Part shown: positions 34,266 through 48,869 of the stretch, in pieces
Layout of the letters: each line of letters opens with the position of its first letter
How positions within the stretch are numbered: the first letter of the stretch is position 1
DNA from: Gavia stellata
Lineage: Eukaryota > Chordata > Aves > Gaviiformes > Gaviidae
Direction of reading: 5' to 3'
Assembly (NCBI RefSeq): GCF_030936135.1
Contig: NC_082618.1
Location: 8,281,034 to 8,345,033, forward strand
Length of the DNA: 64,000 nucleotides
Translations under genes and position numbers: made by a program
The notes under the pieces: model-generated
The model's database searches: none
What the model was told of the DNA's origin: nothing
The model's input: only the letters and a program-made list of their open reading frames with translations

Positions 34266-37200
34266 GTAGTATTTTTTGTTGTTGTTAAAAGGTTTTAGGT
34301 TTGAAAGGGCATTGGAGAAGTAAAGTGCTTTGTGAAATATACCTAAATTCAGTGAAGGAAAGTTGCTTTAACTTTTGTACTTCCCTTGGCTTATATAAAT
34401 TTAACCAATTTATTTGTTTGAGAGTACAGTTATCTTTTTCTTATGAGGTAGCAAGGCTTTCCATGTTGGGGAATACTGTCACTACCATGGCAAACAGCTA
34501 AAGTTTTAATTTTTTTTTTTCTTTAGGTCAATATAAGATAGCCTGCAGAGAGAGATTTAAATAAAATCTCCTTTTAGGATCAGCAGACTTGTTCTTTGTG
34601 ACTCTGCTTTGTAACTCAGAGAAAAGGAGCAGGATGTGGGTTTTCAAGATGTTTGTTTGATCCTGTCTTCTCTCTTCAGCGTTTTATATCTCAAAGTGCA
34701 TGTCCTTTTTGAAAGTAAGGTGGTTTCTTTGTGTTTGTCCCACTTCAGCAAGTTAGTCCTTCCTCTCTTCCCAATTTCCCTAATAATACATATGCTTTTG
34801 TTTTCACCTATGAAATTCTAAATGTGCTTGTGTTGTAACTCATGGTCTAAAAAAAGATCTGTATAAAGTTTCAGACATCGTCATCTCCCAGGGATTTTAG
34901 CTGTTGCTATAGAAGCCTAAATTCTCTTTTGAGAGACCTTTCCAGTGTAAAGAAGTTGATACTGGGGGAAAGTTGTCATGGAAATATGCAGCAAAAAGAG
35001 AAAGGAAATCTCAATTTGATGACTGTTACATAGGCTTAGCCAGCTTGGTGAAGTGGTTTCATACCTAGAGACTGGATTCTTCAGATTCTCTTCGTTACAT
35101 TCCAGTGGACTGGAACGCTACAGACTAGAACCTAAAGAAATACATTCTCTAACATTTGTATCACCAAAGATACCTCCTCAACTCAGCGAGCTTCATGTTT
35201 ATCCAGATCCAGGTTTCCTCACTGCATAATAATGTCTAAAAAGCAGTATGACACTATTCCTTAGGCTACCCAACCCTCCCGATGGGGAGGCAGGGTCCCT
35301 TTCGAGCCCAGTTTGAGGCTGCGTTGCAGGAATGGGGCTCATCGGTTCCCTGGTGTCAGGCCATTGGGGTGGGTGCAGAGAGCAATGTTATCTGCAGCTG
35401 CCACGGATGTTTCTCCCCTCCAGGTGACGTTGGTAGGCCGGGGAATTTCCAGCAGCCTGGTTCTGATGTGGGATGAACTGTAGCACAGCTTTTTATTACA
35501 CTTCTGGCAATGACTGCTCTGAAAGGATTTATAGAGCTACCGCTATTGAAATGAGGCTTTCAGAACAAATTTTTAAATGGCTAACTAAAAATAGTTTATT
35601 CTGTGCAGCTTCAGTGCCATTTCAGATTTGAACAGAAGGAGCCCTTTGTGTCCAGCTAAATGGTGGTATAAGCAGATCTCTCTCCATAAATTTCTTGTCC
35701 ACTTATACCATCGCTAAGCCTGGTTGGTTCCCTGGTTTCAAGCTTTTTGTGTGTTTCTTACTAAAGCCTCCTGATAGCTAATAGATGTGATTATGAGTGA
35801 GCTACCTTTAAATATCTATTACCAGTGTCACCATGGTAACTGCTGTAAGAGTTTCTTGCTGGTAGACGGTTTCCAGCTCCCTGAGATATAACAGGGCAAA
35901 ATGCTTAGGCTGTTGTTTTCACGGTTTGTTTGAGATCATGTGCAATATCAAAGAGGAAAAAATAATATATTTCTTACTTTTAATAACAGTGAATGTTAAT
36001 GGTACTGAAAGGAGCAAGATTGATTCTGGAGTCTGTCCTCAGATCAGAGAATAGAGGACACTTACATGGGCAGGGACAGACCAAGCTTTCCCTGGCGAGC
36101 ATGCCTTCACCAGCAAGCTCCTGCAGGAGCAGGAAAATGTTGCTCTCCTCGACTGAGCCAACGCTTGGCCTTTCTTTTGATACTGTTGACAAGTGAACTA
36201 ATTAATCCTAATGAAGGATGCAAAATCGTGATATTCCACTTGCCACAGAGCAGGCAGAGTTGCTGAGTGATTCAGTCAGGAGTAGAAAAAATTGAGGTCG
36301 TTTGTGTATTCTCTCTGCATTTCTCTGTATTCCCAAACTGCTACTTTTTTGCTCTAGGCCTTCAGCTGCTGTGTACCAGGCTAGCAGTGATAGTTGGGCA
36401 ATATCCAGAGTGACTGCCCTGCTGTCCTGGATTTCCTAATCTTCCTGTGTCCTTCTCTCACATCTGCTTTCTTTCCCAAGTTCTTGTTGCTTGGCCAATC
36501 AATCCTCTTTTGCTCTGTAATGACAATTGTTTCTATAGGCTTCTCCACATGACAGGTTCGCTAATGTCCCCCATGCTAACTCTGTCACCTCAGGGGGTTG
36601 TTTTGCTTTCACTTATTTATTTATGGTAAACAGGTCACAAACTCCATAGGATACTTCTTCCTTCTGTCCTCTTGCTTCATTACCCTCCTATTTTAGTATC
36701 TGTTGGAGATTTTAAATTATCACTTGCTTTTATAGAAGCTTGGAAAGCTGAGAACCTATTTCTGCTGCTCTCCCACTTCATTAGCTGTGCCTGCTGCTTT
36801 TGGCATTTAGGCCTTCTACCTTTCAGCAAAGGAGGCTTCCGTTGGTGCAACGGGCTGTTCAGTGTAGCCATTCTGTAGAAGAAAATGGGAGGCTGAGCTT
36901 ATGGACCTTGAGGAGAAGTGCAATTTGCATTCATTTTTTGAGCTTGTGTGTGGGGACAACTGCCATGACAGAGCCAGAGTGGTACTGTGCACCTCTGTCA
37001 TGGAAAGAGTTCCAGCTGTCTGGAGGAGGAGTTCGTGCTGATGAAGTGCTGATATTTGTCCTTACCTGCCTCAGAGGCAACGTGATCCACATACTAAGAT
37101 CTTTTTGGCTGAGCTTAAAAATACTCATGATTGATTTTAGTTATAATGTTTATTGTGTGCCGAATGTGGACTGAGGGTTAAAATCTGAAGTAATTATGAT

Positions 37201-37649
37201 TACTAACCAAGAAATCAAAGGAAATTTTTCATAAGAAATCTTGAAAGCAGAACTGGTATCTGAGAATGGAATTTGCTTGCATTATACCACTGCATGTTTC
37301 TTAATAGTGATTCTGTAACACTGCGGTTAATACTGGGAGGATCTCAGTGTTTGGGTACTTCAAATTTCAGCTGCATGGTTAAATTTCTCAAGTGTGCTAA
37401 CCTGATTTATAAGTTTAAGCAGCAGCAAACATGTTCATTCATACAAGCTGTCTGGAAGCAAGGAATTGCTGAACCTTCATTTAGATTCTCCCTTTTTTTC
37501 TGGATTTGATTAGGTCACCAAAGCCAAACTTTTATGCTCTGATTTTGGGTGCCTGTGTATAACAATATGCGTGTCTTTTGCAAAACTGTTGTCTTATCAT
37601 ATGGGAGCTAAAATCAATGGGCACTGTAGATCCTTACGAGCTTGTGATA

Positions 37650-37705
37650 TTTTGTCAGTAATTTAAGTGCTTTTGTTTCCCTACCTGTAAAATAAGTTCA
37701 TTAAG
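37650..37705 (-). mobile_element. Short MIR-like fragment
   Basis: TTTAAGTGCTTTTGTTTCCCTACCTGTAAAATAAG resembles the inverse MIR core around cagtttccccatctgtaaaatgg. It is short, so the call is weak. Confidence 0.35.
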
Positions 37706-40234
37706 CTACTGCAGTGATTAGCTGATTCCGTTCAAGTAATCTGTAAAAGATGCAGAGAGTAAGAACAAGACGGAAACTCTTAAAACGTTGTTTTATGGGG
37801 AATCAAACCTTACCAATAGCTTTTTTTTCTGAAATCCTGATCTACATTGGAGGGCTTGTTCGTCTCCTGGGACTTGAACTCCTTGTGCTTCATCAGTTTT
37901 CTCTGTTAATTTGTCCTAGTTTTTGTTGCTGCTGGGCTCCCCGTGATGCACTCTGTGCATCTAGGCATACCCTGCGGTTCTGCTTCCATTCAGGAGCTGT
38001 CAGCAGTTCCAGTGCAAGTCCCTCTGAAACAAAGCTGACAACTCAGGTCTTTTATTTGCATCACCCTGAAGTACACCAAAAAGTTGAAAGCAGCGGGGCA
38101 TTCCTCCACCATCCTGTTGGGGTTTTTTAATTCTAAGGCAGCCTCCAGCACATATCTTCTCCAGTCCTTAATTTTCCTGCACAGCTTTCCATTGTCACTG
38201 ATCAGCAAACATCGAATGAAATGGTTTTCTCTTCAAGGCTCCTTAGTGTTTCTAATGGAGACCTGTTGTAATTCTTTTCCCGTTAGGTGATAAAATGCTA
38301 GCTTTTCCAGCATGTGATCCCTCTTGGGCAATAAGGAAAGGGAAGAAGTAGAGTTGTGCAGTATTTTGCCTGTGTAGGTAGTAAGAACTTGCTGTGCTAC
38401 TTGAATATGGTAATTCTCTATGAATTGTTAATGAATGCCACATTATAACCTATATATCAGAAAATTAACAGCGAGGAAAGGATGGCAATACTCTCTTTCC
38501 CCTAAGTCTTTCATTTAGTCATTGAAATAAAAAAAAAATCTCAGTTAAGTAAAAAACGAACACTGAAAGTCTTACCTTCCCCTTTCAGGGAAAAGCACCG
38601 AGTATTGATTGCCTTTTTCACATACTTAGATTTATCTGCATTTTGAATAGAAGGGTGACTGCGGTAAAGCTATCCTTGGTTTGTTGCTCTGTGTCTGATG
38701 CCTAAGAAAGTACAGACATTTGAAAATTGCAGAGAAAAATAAACTTTGGATAAATGTGTGCAAAAATGATCAGAGACTTCTAAATATATGAAATACAATG
38801 AATATTCCTTCACCACATAGATTTCCTTCCTCATTTTGCCTGTTTCTGTGGGTTGGCTTTTTTGGTAGATATGTCTGTTAACTCTTCAGTGTTTGACTCA
38901 GAAATGACAGAAATGCTGAAAAACACTGGTGCCTCTTACAGACTCTTACTTCTGAAACAGGCAGTTTCCTAATTCTATTTTTGACTTACTTAGTGGCTGT
39001 CCCCTTGGAAATTTTAGAGTTGTTGTCTGGTCTTCTGAAATTTTGGCAATAGGCACCAGAGGAAGCTGTTTTTCTTGTCTCCTGTAGCACTCCATGTTCC
39101 ATAAAACATATCTGCCTTTTTTCCAAATTTAATGATTCTGGCCTGTTCCAGCAACAAATACTTTCTCTAGTTGCAGGTCAAAGCTGGTAGCCATGCTACA
39201 GGCTGAGCTCATCAGGTATATGAGTGGGAACATGGAACTGTATAATAGTCTCTTAAGAACAGGGGGGAAAAAAAAAAAATCTGAGTTCTCTAAGTCAGCA
39301 CAGACAGCTTTCTTGCGCTGGTGGAGCCTTTTTGGCAACAGTTGCAGGAGTTCACTCTTTATATCCACCCATTTGATCAGCATCATCTTGTTAACTGAAC
39401 AGCAGTTGTTTTTGTCAAAATGAAAAGTGGTGCCCCATGATTCATTCTGCAAATGTCCACTGGCTGCTTGAACTTCCTGACATCTGTAGTGGAACTGAGA
39501 AAATAAAGAAGTTTGTATCAGTTATGTACAAAAAGGAAGAAAGCGCAGTGTAAGGCTGTCCCAAAGCCATGGCCTGACTCCACTAATACCCACTGTCTGA
39601 TGCAGACTTTCCTTTGTAATTACTTTTGGTTTTATAACTCCAGACAGTAATGCTCCAAGCTTTATAACTGAATTAGAGACTTGCTTTAAAAAGACATTGT
39701 TATTGACATAGTAGCCTTGTTTATGGAATTTCTCTCCTTTGTAATTAAGACTGTTGCATGCACAAAAGCAGTTAAATATAGCATAAATATCTGTAAATGC
39801 AAAGATATTTTAAATCTTGTTCCTTGTGTGAGCTTTTTTCCACACTCTTTCTGTCCATTTGCTTCTCAAATGAGCTATGCCACTAGAAATTCTGCCCTTT
39901 GCCCATTCCATTAAGTTGTGTCTCATCCATATTCATTCTTGTAAAATTACACAGGCAACGCAGGTTGCAACATACAGCATTTAAATTCCTCAAATGCAGT
40001 ATTTTAAAGGAGTATTGATTAGTGGGGTTTGGTCTTATTCTCTCATACCTTGTTGCAGAGTTGTGGGAGCTAGTGGATCGAGCAGCATGCAAGCAATATG
40101 CTCACTGTTATTTTGTCTGTCAAGCAAATTTACCAGCTGGGTGAGAACCTGGCAGATTCTTTAAAGTGTATATCACTACTTGAAATTGTTTTCTCATCCT
40201 GGCTGTGTGAAAGTCATTACGGTTAAGGCCCTGG

Positions 40235-40320
40235 ACAGGCCACAGACTTTCTTTATGAGCTTGGCCAACTCATTTTAGCTGTCTGTTTCTGAGCTCTTTG
40301 TTCATTAAACAGAAAGGCAA
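40235..40320 (-). mobile_element. Possible MIR-like fragment
   Basis: GAGCTTGGCCAACTCATTTTAGCTGTCTGTTTCTGAGC follows the inverse MIR order gaccttgggcaactcacttaacctctctgtgcctcag. It is degraded, and the part after it is poorly matched. Confidence 0.35.
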
Positions 40321-42627
40321 TTTTTCAATTCAGAAAGTTTTGTGCTGATTAATTCTTTGGTCTAAGTAAAGAGATCGGATAATTATAGCAATAAGTGCTA
40401 CCAGAAAGCCTCTAAATAAACAAATGTACTGTCTGGTCTTGTTGGGTTTGGGGAAATTGTACACCACTATTTCAGCCTGTCTACCAAACCTGAAGCATGT
40501 AAATGCTCTGACTGTCTCCTCATGTCCAAGCATTTTCATCTTTAGGTTTTGGTCAAGTTTATATTTATCAAAGCTAAAAATATCTTTGCAAATGAAATAT
40601 AGTAGCTCATCTCCTCTCTCCACTCGCCTCATTTCAGTTCTGTATTTCTCTTGGCTGAAGGATAGGAAAACCTATTGAACTGACAACACTGTTCTCCCAC
40701 TGAGCCCATAGAAACTCACCAGCAATGGCAAAGAGACAGTGTGCTGCAGTCCAAAAAGTGTGTTTGTTTTCTTCAGACAAAGAAGCTTTTCAGCAAGGTG
40801 TATGCAACTGATGTCCCTCCCATTTATGAGTTCAGGGTCCAGGGACCTGCAGTCATTTGCTTCTGAGTGAGTATTTTTCAGCTGTATCTGTTTCAGTTTT
40901 GAAGGTAGTCCATAATCAAAGCAGAGGGGGTGACTTGCAGTTCCTCCGCTGGGTACCTCAGTGACCTCATTGTCTATGCATACATCACTGAATGTAGGGT
41001 CGCTTCCTCGGGGAGGAGAAACACAGTTAATGTAGATCACAATATCTATAAGAATTTTGTTAATATGAATGACAGAAATTACTGCCTTATCCGAGCTGTG
41101 AATAATCTCAAAACCTCTAAATATTAGATGTACAAAAATACAGGGTGGGGAAGTTCTGTCTGTGATCACACAGGGTGCTGAAGAAACTGGCAAAGTAAGC
41201 TGGGTAGAAGGACTGGTACTGTGTGTGTCAGTGAACTTGGAACAGCACCTGGCATGATTGGTTGAATGTTAGGGACTTATGACTAATAACATATGCTTGA
41301 GACCTGCCAAACATAGACCGTGATCACTTGCTAAATAAGTCGTGATGTGGATTTTTTCTTGTTCTGGTGTTTTAAGATCTGAAGAGTTCACCACTCTTAA
41401 GAATATCACAAGAAAGTTGGATCCAAAATCCATAATCTTCAGAAGGGATTCAGCTGGACTCAGTCTGTGTCTTAAGGTTTGGTTGCTCTGTGATAACAGT
41501 AATGGTGCCAATGCTGAACTGAAATATAAATTTACTCTTGGCATAACATTAGCTTCCTTTAAACCCATTTGGCATCTAGAGTGAGGAGTTCCAGAGGGTG
41601 CAGAAAGGTTGAACTATTCAGGTGCAGCAGCTCTTTTTAGGCTCCTGTTGTAAATCTTCCTTATCTCTATTATTATGAGACTGCTACTATAGCATCAACA
41701 TTGCTTGTATACTAGCTCCACACTGCTGGGAAGGGATCCCTCTCTGCAGTTCAGGAGAGAATTCCTGATCTGTAGGTACAGGCTGAATGTCTTAAGTCAG
41801 AGACATCAGAGTGAAAAGCTCCCTCTCCGCACAGAGTCAAACAAAAAGCCCAGTTCTAAACACCTTAGGTTTCTGTGTTTGAATATTGATTTGCATTTGA
41901 TTTCTCTTTGCATCCCTGCTCAGTTTCCTCCACCTTGATACTATCTTTGTCTGCTTTAACTCTGTTAAGACCTCCAGCCCTTTCCTTCCTGTTTTCAGAC
42001 ACTAAATTCTCTTCAGAAAGCTTAGGAAAGATGAATGTTCTTGAGCATTGCTCACTCTTGTCCCTTATTTGCTCTCTTCTAAATAAAGAACAGATTGACA
42101 CTTCTTGGACAGCTCAGGAGAAGTCATTCAGGACTGATACTAGTTACATTAAGGCAGAGGCTTTTACAGAAGAAGTATCTTCCCTCCCTGCACGCATACA
42201 CTTCCCACTTTTTTGAAGCAATGGTGGAGGCAAGGGAAATGTCGTAAGGTGTCCTGGCTATGATTGCTAGCACTCCGGGGGAGTGTGGAATCATTTAGCG
42301 TGGAATATAAAAGCTTCTGGAAGCTGCTTCTGTGGTTTCCTATGAAAAATGCCTTCTTTCTTTGGCCACCTCCTTGCTCTTCCTACATTGTATGTGCTGC
42401 ATGTTTTTACTTGATTGGATCATGCAGGCTAGTCTGGGGCTTACACTTTCTGCCCCATGTCCAGTTCTGCTGTTGCGGATGACGGGATACTTCAAGAAAC
42501 TCTACGTCTGCTTTACGAATTGAAGCATCTCAGTGTTTTGGAGGTGGGATACAAAGGGTTTTCTTGCATCAGTTCTCCTTGCTTTGATAAAATTATAATA
42601 TTTCTTAGTCCCCTGAGTAAGCAAGTG

Positions 42628-42653
42628 TGCATATGTGTGTGCGTGTGTGTGCT
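42628..42653 (+). repeat. TG microsatellite
   Basis: An interrupted (TG)n run, GTGTGCATATGTGTGTGCGTGTGTGTG, in SPECC1 intron 1. Confidence 0.8.
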
Positions 42654-43499
42654 GAATGCCAAAGTGCTGGTGAAGCCAGCTTGCTTCCGTATGTGAATCA
42701 TTTCTCAAGCAGCTCTCTGTCTCACTGCAATGTGGTTTTCCTCTCAGGGAAACACTCAAGCCCTGAATTTTCAGTCTGGCTTGCACATGCTGTCAGAAGC
42801 TAGTGGGAGCCAGTTTTCTTTTTAATGCAGAAAAGAGGACAAGCTTTACTGTAAGTATTTTAATATCTTTTATTTTTTAAGGTGGGAACTGTATTATCTC
42901 TATAAGGGTTCTAGGATCAGTAATGTATTTTTAGAGTGAATGGACCCGCTTTGCTTAACAACACTTTTTTCGTAGTATCTCACTCTAAAACTGAATTGCA
43001 TGAAACAAAAAATGTACAGTGCAAACAGTTCAGCATCAGCTGAAAATGGGCTGGGGGTGGTCTAAAAGCCATTACAACAAAAAAATTCCCACCATGTGAG
43101 TCTGTGAGAGCTGGCTACTGTATTTTTCTTCTACTCCGCTACCTAGATTTTGGTGACAGAAGGGCTGAAGCTGTTTCTGTGCCTGTTTCTGCTTTCTTCT
43201 CTGGCAATTTAAGGTTGTGCTCCGACAGATAAATGAAGCAGGAACACGAGCAGACTTTCCTCTGCTACTGCATGTTCACGTAGTCCAGTCAAGAAAGGGC
43301 AGAAAGGAACAAGCTGCTGAGCAAATAGATTTGGCAGCTAGCGTCTCTGCAGGGCATCAGTGAAAGCATTGGGGAGCATGCCAGACGGGTACCCTCTTAC
43401 AACACTACAGTAAAGAGCTGTTCAGATTGTCAGCAGGACCCTTGAATTGTCGCAGTTTAACAGTTGTCCTTAAAATTGTACTGTGAACTGAAACTTGAT

Positions 43500-43590
43500 C
43501 ATAATAACAATAATAATAATAAGAGCATTTATATAGCATGTAATATGGCAAAGTTGTAGAGATGTTAATTAAGCCCTGTATGTGTAGCAG
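43500..43590 (+). mobile_element. MIR/L2-like fragment with AAT repeat
   Basis: An (AAT)n run leads into AGAGCATTTATATAGCATG and GATGTTAATTAAGCCC. This is the order of the first half of ancient MIR-like elements (aataataata-gcatttatatagcgcttt...acattaattaagcc). Diverged but collinear. Confidence 0.45.
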
Positions 43591-44414
43591 TAAAGGATTA
43601 CTGGTAGAACTGGTTTGAAAACGGATTCTCTACCCTTTCTTTTGTACACAGTCTAAGTTCTTCTAGATGTCCCCTACTAATCCCTTCTGTCTCACCTCCA
43701 AAAGGGACTGTTTTGCATGTTCTTCTACCCTTTCTAAATTATAAAGTCCTCTCTGCCCCTGTAACCTCAGCAGGAGAGAGGATATTTGATTTGCTGAAAT
43801 ATGGTGTTCTTTGCACAGTTTGATAGGTAACTAATAGAAGAATACCTCATCCTAACATGCACATGTGTATGTACTACTCCTTTCCCTTTCTAGTTCAGTT
43901 CTAAAACAATTTAATTTCATTATGTAGCCCACCAAGGTGGATCTTTCAGTCCATCAGTGGTCCCCTAAGTAACAGTTGTAAACAGTTGCTACTGTTGCCT
44001 AAATCTGTTCTGTTCCTGTTCAGTAGGAATATTTTTAGAATGCAGAAGTCCTCTAGTTTCTCCTGCAGTTTTGGAGTTATGTCGTTGTCTGCAAAGAACC
44101 CTTTCTGTTAGATGTTCACACTGTCACTCATAAACATTCAGAAGTTCCCAGTTTATTAACTTTAAGTGGTCTATTCTGCACTTTAATGGAGGATAAATAT
44201 CTCCTTAAGGGATAGCTTCCAGATCTCAATTATTTCTCTGTGTTGTGATGGATGGAAAATGGGAGTCAGGGAAACATCGCAGCATGTGGCAATCTGTGGG
44301 GCTGCTCACTTGTGCGCTGTGTGACAGATGTTGATTTATCTAATCTTTACTTTTTTTCTGTGGGGTTCCTTTCCAAGGCACATGAATGAGCGTGTCTTCA
44401 TAAATATGCTATTT

Positions 44415-44575
44415 AGTGAACAATTATGATCCCATTTTTATAAATGGAAAAACTAAGGCATAGAAAGATTACATGGCTGAGGTAATACGATAAAGCTGTG
44501 CTGGAGCTGAGGATAGAATCGGGTGGAATCCCAAGCCAGCTCATTGACTGCGATACCATTCCTCCGTGCTTCGAG
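44415..44575 (+). mobile_element. MIR-like SINE remnant (core and 3' part)
   Basis: ATGATCCCATTTTTATAAATGG, AAAACTAAGGCATAGAAAGATTACATGGC, AAGCTGTGCTGGAGCTGAGGATAGAATC and a final ACCATTCCTC follow in order the MIR core (atccccattttacagatgaggaaactgaggcacagag...agctagtaagtggcagagccgggattcgaa...ctgcctc). This is the best preserved ancient SINE in the window. It has the same orientation as the fragment at 43500, but the 0.9 kb gap makes a single insertion uncertain. Confidence 0.6.
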
Positions 44576-46798
44576 AGAACAGGCAACCTGCCAGTCTGTG
44601 TGCATGTACCAGTCAGGATTACCATGTAGCCACATGCTGTGCATCTCTGTCTGCCATTCCAAAAACCATGATCGTTCCTTCTCTTTCTTGTAGATGTATC
44701 TACCCTCTATGCTACAGAAAAATGTAATGACAGGTAATTATCTGGCAAACCACTTGTAATTATTCTTAATTCCTTTAGCAATTATGTAGCTCTTGCTCTA
44801 TCTAAAATGAAACCCTTCTTTTCTTCCTTCTTGTGGATTGGCAAAACATGAAGTGTTAACTGTATGTGTCACTTGCTTTGTGCTGTATTCACTGGGACAG
44901 TAGTTCAAAGAACCTGGATTAATGAGCAGTAGCTACCTTGAAATGGTTCTAAAACATTTTGTTCTCAACCTGCAATATACCAAACAAATTAAACCCATCT
45001 ATTCAGGGCAGAGTCATACTGGGGAAAGCCCAGAGTGACCTAATTCTTTGCGATTATAACATGGTTGTAACTTCAAAAAGTCTGGAATCAGTGCATCATT
45101 TTTACCCTTCCTGAATCTTTCCTTTGACTTATGTCTCCAAAGGGTGGATGTTAGCACTATGTAAATTGATATACTTTCCTTGCTTGCCATACATTGAAGT
45201 AATGAGGGAAATGCAACTTATAAAAATGCATCCTCCAAACTCTGTAGTGTGGAATCACTTCTGAGATGTAGTTTTGATGTGACTTGATAAAATTTGAAAT
45301 TTATTGTGTAACCTCTATGTATGCATTCTGCCATTACATGCTTTCATATACGCTCTCCCAGTCTGAGAATATGCTGCCCGTGCCTGCCTGTCTCCCTACA
45401 AATGCATGTTGCCATGCTACCCTTCTGATTATGTCTTTTTCCTTGCATGCATCCATCAGTAATGTGATGAACATGATTCAGAACTGCCACATTTAAGTCT
45501 GTATCTCTGTCCTGGAGTTAGTGAAAGATCATAGCAGTCTTTTGTCCTTTCAACCTTACCAAGACAACACATTTACTTAAACCAGAGAAGCATGGTAGAC
45601 TGTTTACTGATAGCCAGCATACAGCTGTGCTTCATAGCCACTTCAGGTATCACACCATCCAGCTGGTAGTTGCCACTGTCCTTCCAGAGGGCTAATGAGC
45701 AGAAAAATTGCAGATCGGTTGGAATTTTTGTTTCCTTGTCCTCATGTTGTTTGTAAGATCAGGGGTCATAGGGAGGTAGCACAGTTTCTCTTCTGAGATG
45801 TGTAATGGTGACTGGTTAGATAATCAGTGTGAGGAAGGAGGAGATTGAGTATCCATGTACAAACAGTGTAATTTAAATTACAGGAGGAGCATGTTCCCAG
45901 ACATTTCAAAGTACAGCTTTGGCTTGATTTTTAAGCCCAGTCCCTGTGCTGGATGACAGTTCTGGCTATTTTAGCTAGAGAATTAGCAAAGCTATCTGTG
46001 TTTTTTCCTGTCTTATAAGTGGCCAGTAATATGGAAAAAAGGACAAGAGAAAGATAGCTTAATAAATCCTTTGTTCATGTGCACATATGAGGATTTGGTT
46101 GTAACTTCTGCATATTTTTTTTTTTAATGGGATCTAACTAAGAATAAAAGATTGACAAATCCAAAACTCCAGGGAGAACTTTTGTGGAGGAGGGTGGGTA
46201 GAAGGTTTTGCACTGCTCTCATCTGTCCATGCCTGGAAAAGTCATCAGTGACTCTAATGGTTGCTGTGGGAAGAGGATTTTATTTTGAGCAATGTTGAGA
46301 TATGGAGTTTTGCAGTTGCAGACCTGGACTCTGGCAGTCTTGTTGGGATGGTTTCGGAAGCTGAGTTGATGGCCAGAAGCCTGTCATTTGTGGCTGGCTG
46401 GAACTGTCCTCACCTAGGCAATTTCTGATGTAATTTACACATCCTTGTAAGCTTTCAGTATATTTATATACTAGTTAATAAATATCAATTCTAGAGAATT
46501 ATGGAAAACACACTAAGGAAATAAGCAAGAAACACCTTAAACAACACAAAAATGTGACATTGTCTTACCACAGTAACCACAGGTAATGTAACTTTGTCTT
46601 TGGGAGATCCAAGGGAGTTTCCGTTGTCTGTGTGGTGCCATCTGATACCATGAAGGGAAAGGAAAGGAACTGGCTCTGCAGTAGCTGCTTATACTGTAGA
46701 GGAAGGGAGCCACATGCCCTGTAAAGAAAATTCTCATCTGATGCCATATTGAAAGTGCTCTTCTGAGGCTTTTTAATAGTCCTACAGAACTGCAGTGA

Positions 46799-46840
46799 AA
46801 ACAAACAAGCAAACAAAAAAAAAGCAAGCAAACTGAAACC
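46799..46840 (+). repeat. A-rich CAAA/CAAG simple repeat
   Basis: An imperfect run of AAAC, AAGC and poly-A units in SPECC1 intron 1. Confidence 0.7.
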
Positions 46841-46980
46841 CAAAAGAGTAATTTTCATATGAGGACACAATCTTCAGGCAACCTTAGCACAATGAAGATT
46901 TTGAAAATGTGACTCTCAAGCTACATCAGAGACACTGATAGTTAAATCCTGGACTGGTATTTTGTATTTTCCCAATGATT

Positions 46981-47045
46981 AGTTGGGTGACCTGGGGCAT
47001 GTATGTGTCTTAATTTCTGTGTATTTGTTTGATATCTAAAATTTA
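46981..47045 (-). mobile_element. MIR-like fragment
   Basis: GGGTGACCTGGGGCATG...CTTAATTTCTGTG...TGATATCTAAAAT follows the inverse MIR core (gtgaccttgggcaagtcacttaatttctctg...catctgtaaaat). Confidence 0.45.
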
Positions 47046-48869
47046 TCAACATTTTAAACTCCTTACAAAAGCACCTGGATTCTGTAGTTGCCTAGCTGTA
47101 TTATTATTGTATGTTTTTCTCTACTCTTGAAAGTTAAAAAATAATAATACTACTAAAACCACCTTTGCTTGAGGCATGCATAAAACGAGCAGAATTTGCC
47201 TTGCTGTAGCATGCAGTCTGGACATGAAAATTTCCAAGTGATGTCTTGTCTCCTGGTACTCTACCAGCAAAACATGAAAATTCAGCTGCAAATGAGACTG
47301 GAAAGCAAGTTGTCTGAGGTAGACCAGAGGAAACTGCTGCTCAGTGTTTGGGGTCAGGTTTACAATTGATTCTATTTCTTTGGCCAGCAAAAGCAAGAGA
47401 TGAGGTTAGAGATGAGGTTTTGGGAAATGGGCATATCTTTTTCTGTTCCTTTGAGTTGTGTTTGGGTGGAAGAAGGTGGTCTGGCTTGTGATTTTTAATT
47501 TTTTTAAATTTTTTTGTAGGCTTTTAAATCCAGTTCTAATGAAAGCTAAGCTTTTGTACTAGCAGCAATCCAGCAAGTGTCTCCACTGGAGAAGTAATTG
47601 AGGAAGGTTGCACTGAGCCTCGAAGGCACTAAAAACAAGGTTACAGAAACTAGAGAAAAGAAAGGATGGATGTGTTAGACACAGAAAGACTATACACTGA
47701 GCTGAAAGGAGCAGACACCTAAGGAAAGTTGCTAAAGATGACGAAAAGAGTAAACAGTTTGTTTTTAATTGTTAGCCCGATCTTATTTCCAAATACGTTT
47801 TTATCTGTGCCATCTATCTCTAAGTTACCAATTACTGTGTTGGACTGTCAACTTCCCTGTTTTGTGACCCTGGCTTGATTCCTGGTATCAGCTAAGAAAT
47901 CAAAATGAGTCATATGGAAGCATCTGTCAAGCCTAAAAATTGTTGTTTGAAGTGAATTGATGTGAAAGGCAGAAAAGATTTCTATTTTAGCCCAGCTGGC
48001 TATCCTGCTATATAGCTTCCTACATGACGCTAGAAAATGCTTTACAGTTTACTGAACTTATTAGGTATTTCTGTGTTCCAGTTGATAGTTTGTCTGAAAA
48101 TAGCAGAGATTGATTAGGTTGGAAGGAAAATAGTATAAGCGTGATGTACGTTTTACATGCTAAAAAAAAAAGAAAACGGAAGAAAATTGTGCTTTAATTT
48201 AATGAGTGTGTAATAAAGGTTCTGGAATAGTCTGATGTTTTGATGTAATGAAAAGTAACTGAATTACAGGAAAATGGCACTGGGGACTGTGGGTTTTAAC
48301 CCACTGAAGCCACAGACTTCTGTCCTTTGAGAGTCCTGTCTGCAAAGTTGGTACTTCTGACCTCATTTTTCAGAAATGCTGGGCATTCACAGGTCTCAGT
48401 GAACCTGCCATCTGGTACATTACTCTCCAGATCTAGTAATGAGTTTTCATAATTCTTTTTTTCATTCATTTTCCCAAAGCAACTTGAATGACTCTGCTTT
48501 AATTGGACTGTCCTGTTGAGCGAGTAGTGTTACACACAGACATGAGCACCAAAACCTACCTTGTAGGAGGTCCTTGAGGTACAGATAATTTGTATCTCTA
48601 GCCCCCCAACAGGGATTGTAACTTCATTTCTGCAGATGTGCTCATGATTTTAATTTACTTAATAGTGTAACTGCTAGGTTTCTTGATTGTGAAACAATAT
48701 TGCTTGTCATCACTCAAACCTATCTATTCTTTTTAGTTATTCAGAGTAAAACAGCCTTTAATAGTCAGCAGAATGCGTTTCCTAGAAGTTTGTTCTACAG
48801 GACTGGTGAATTACTCCTTTGATGGATAGCCAAGCCTTAAGATCCAAGAGACCTAGTGTTGTTTCTGCT

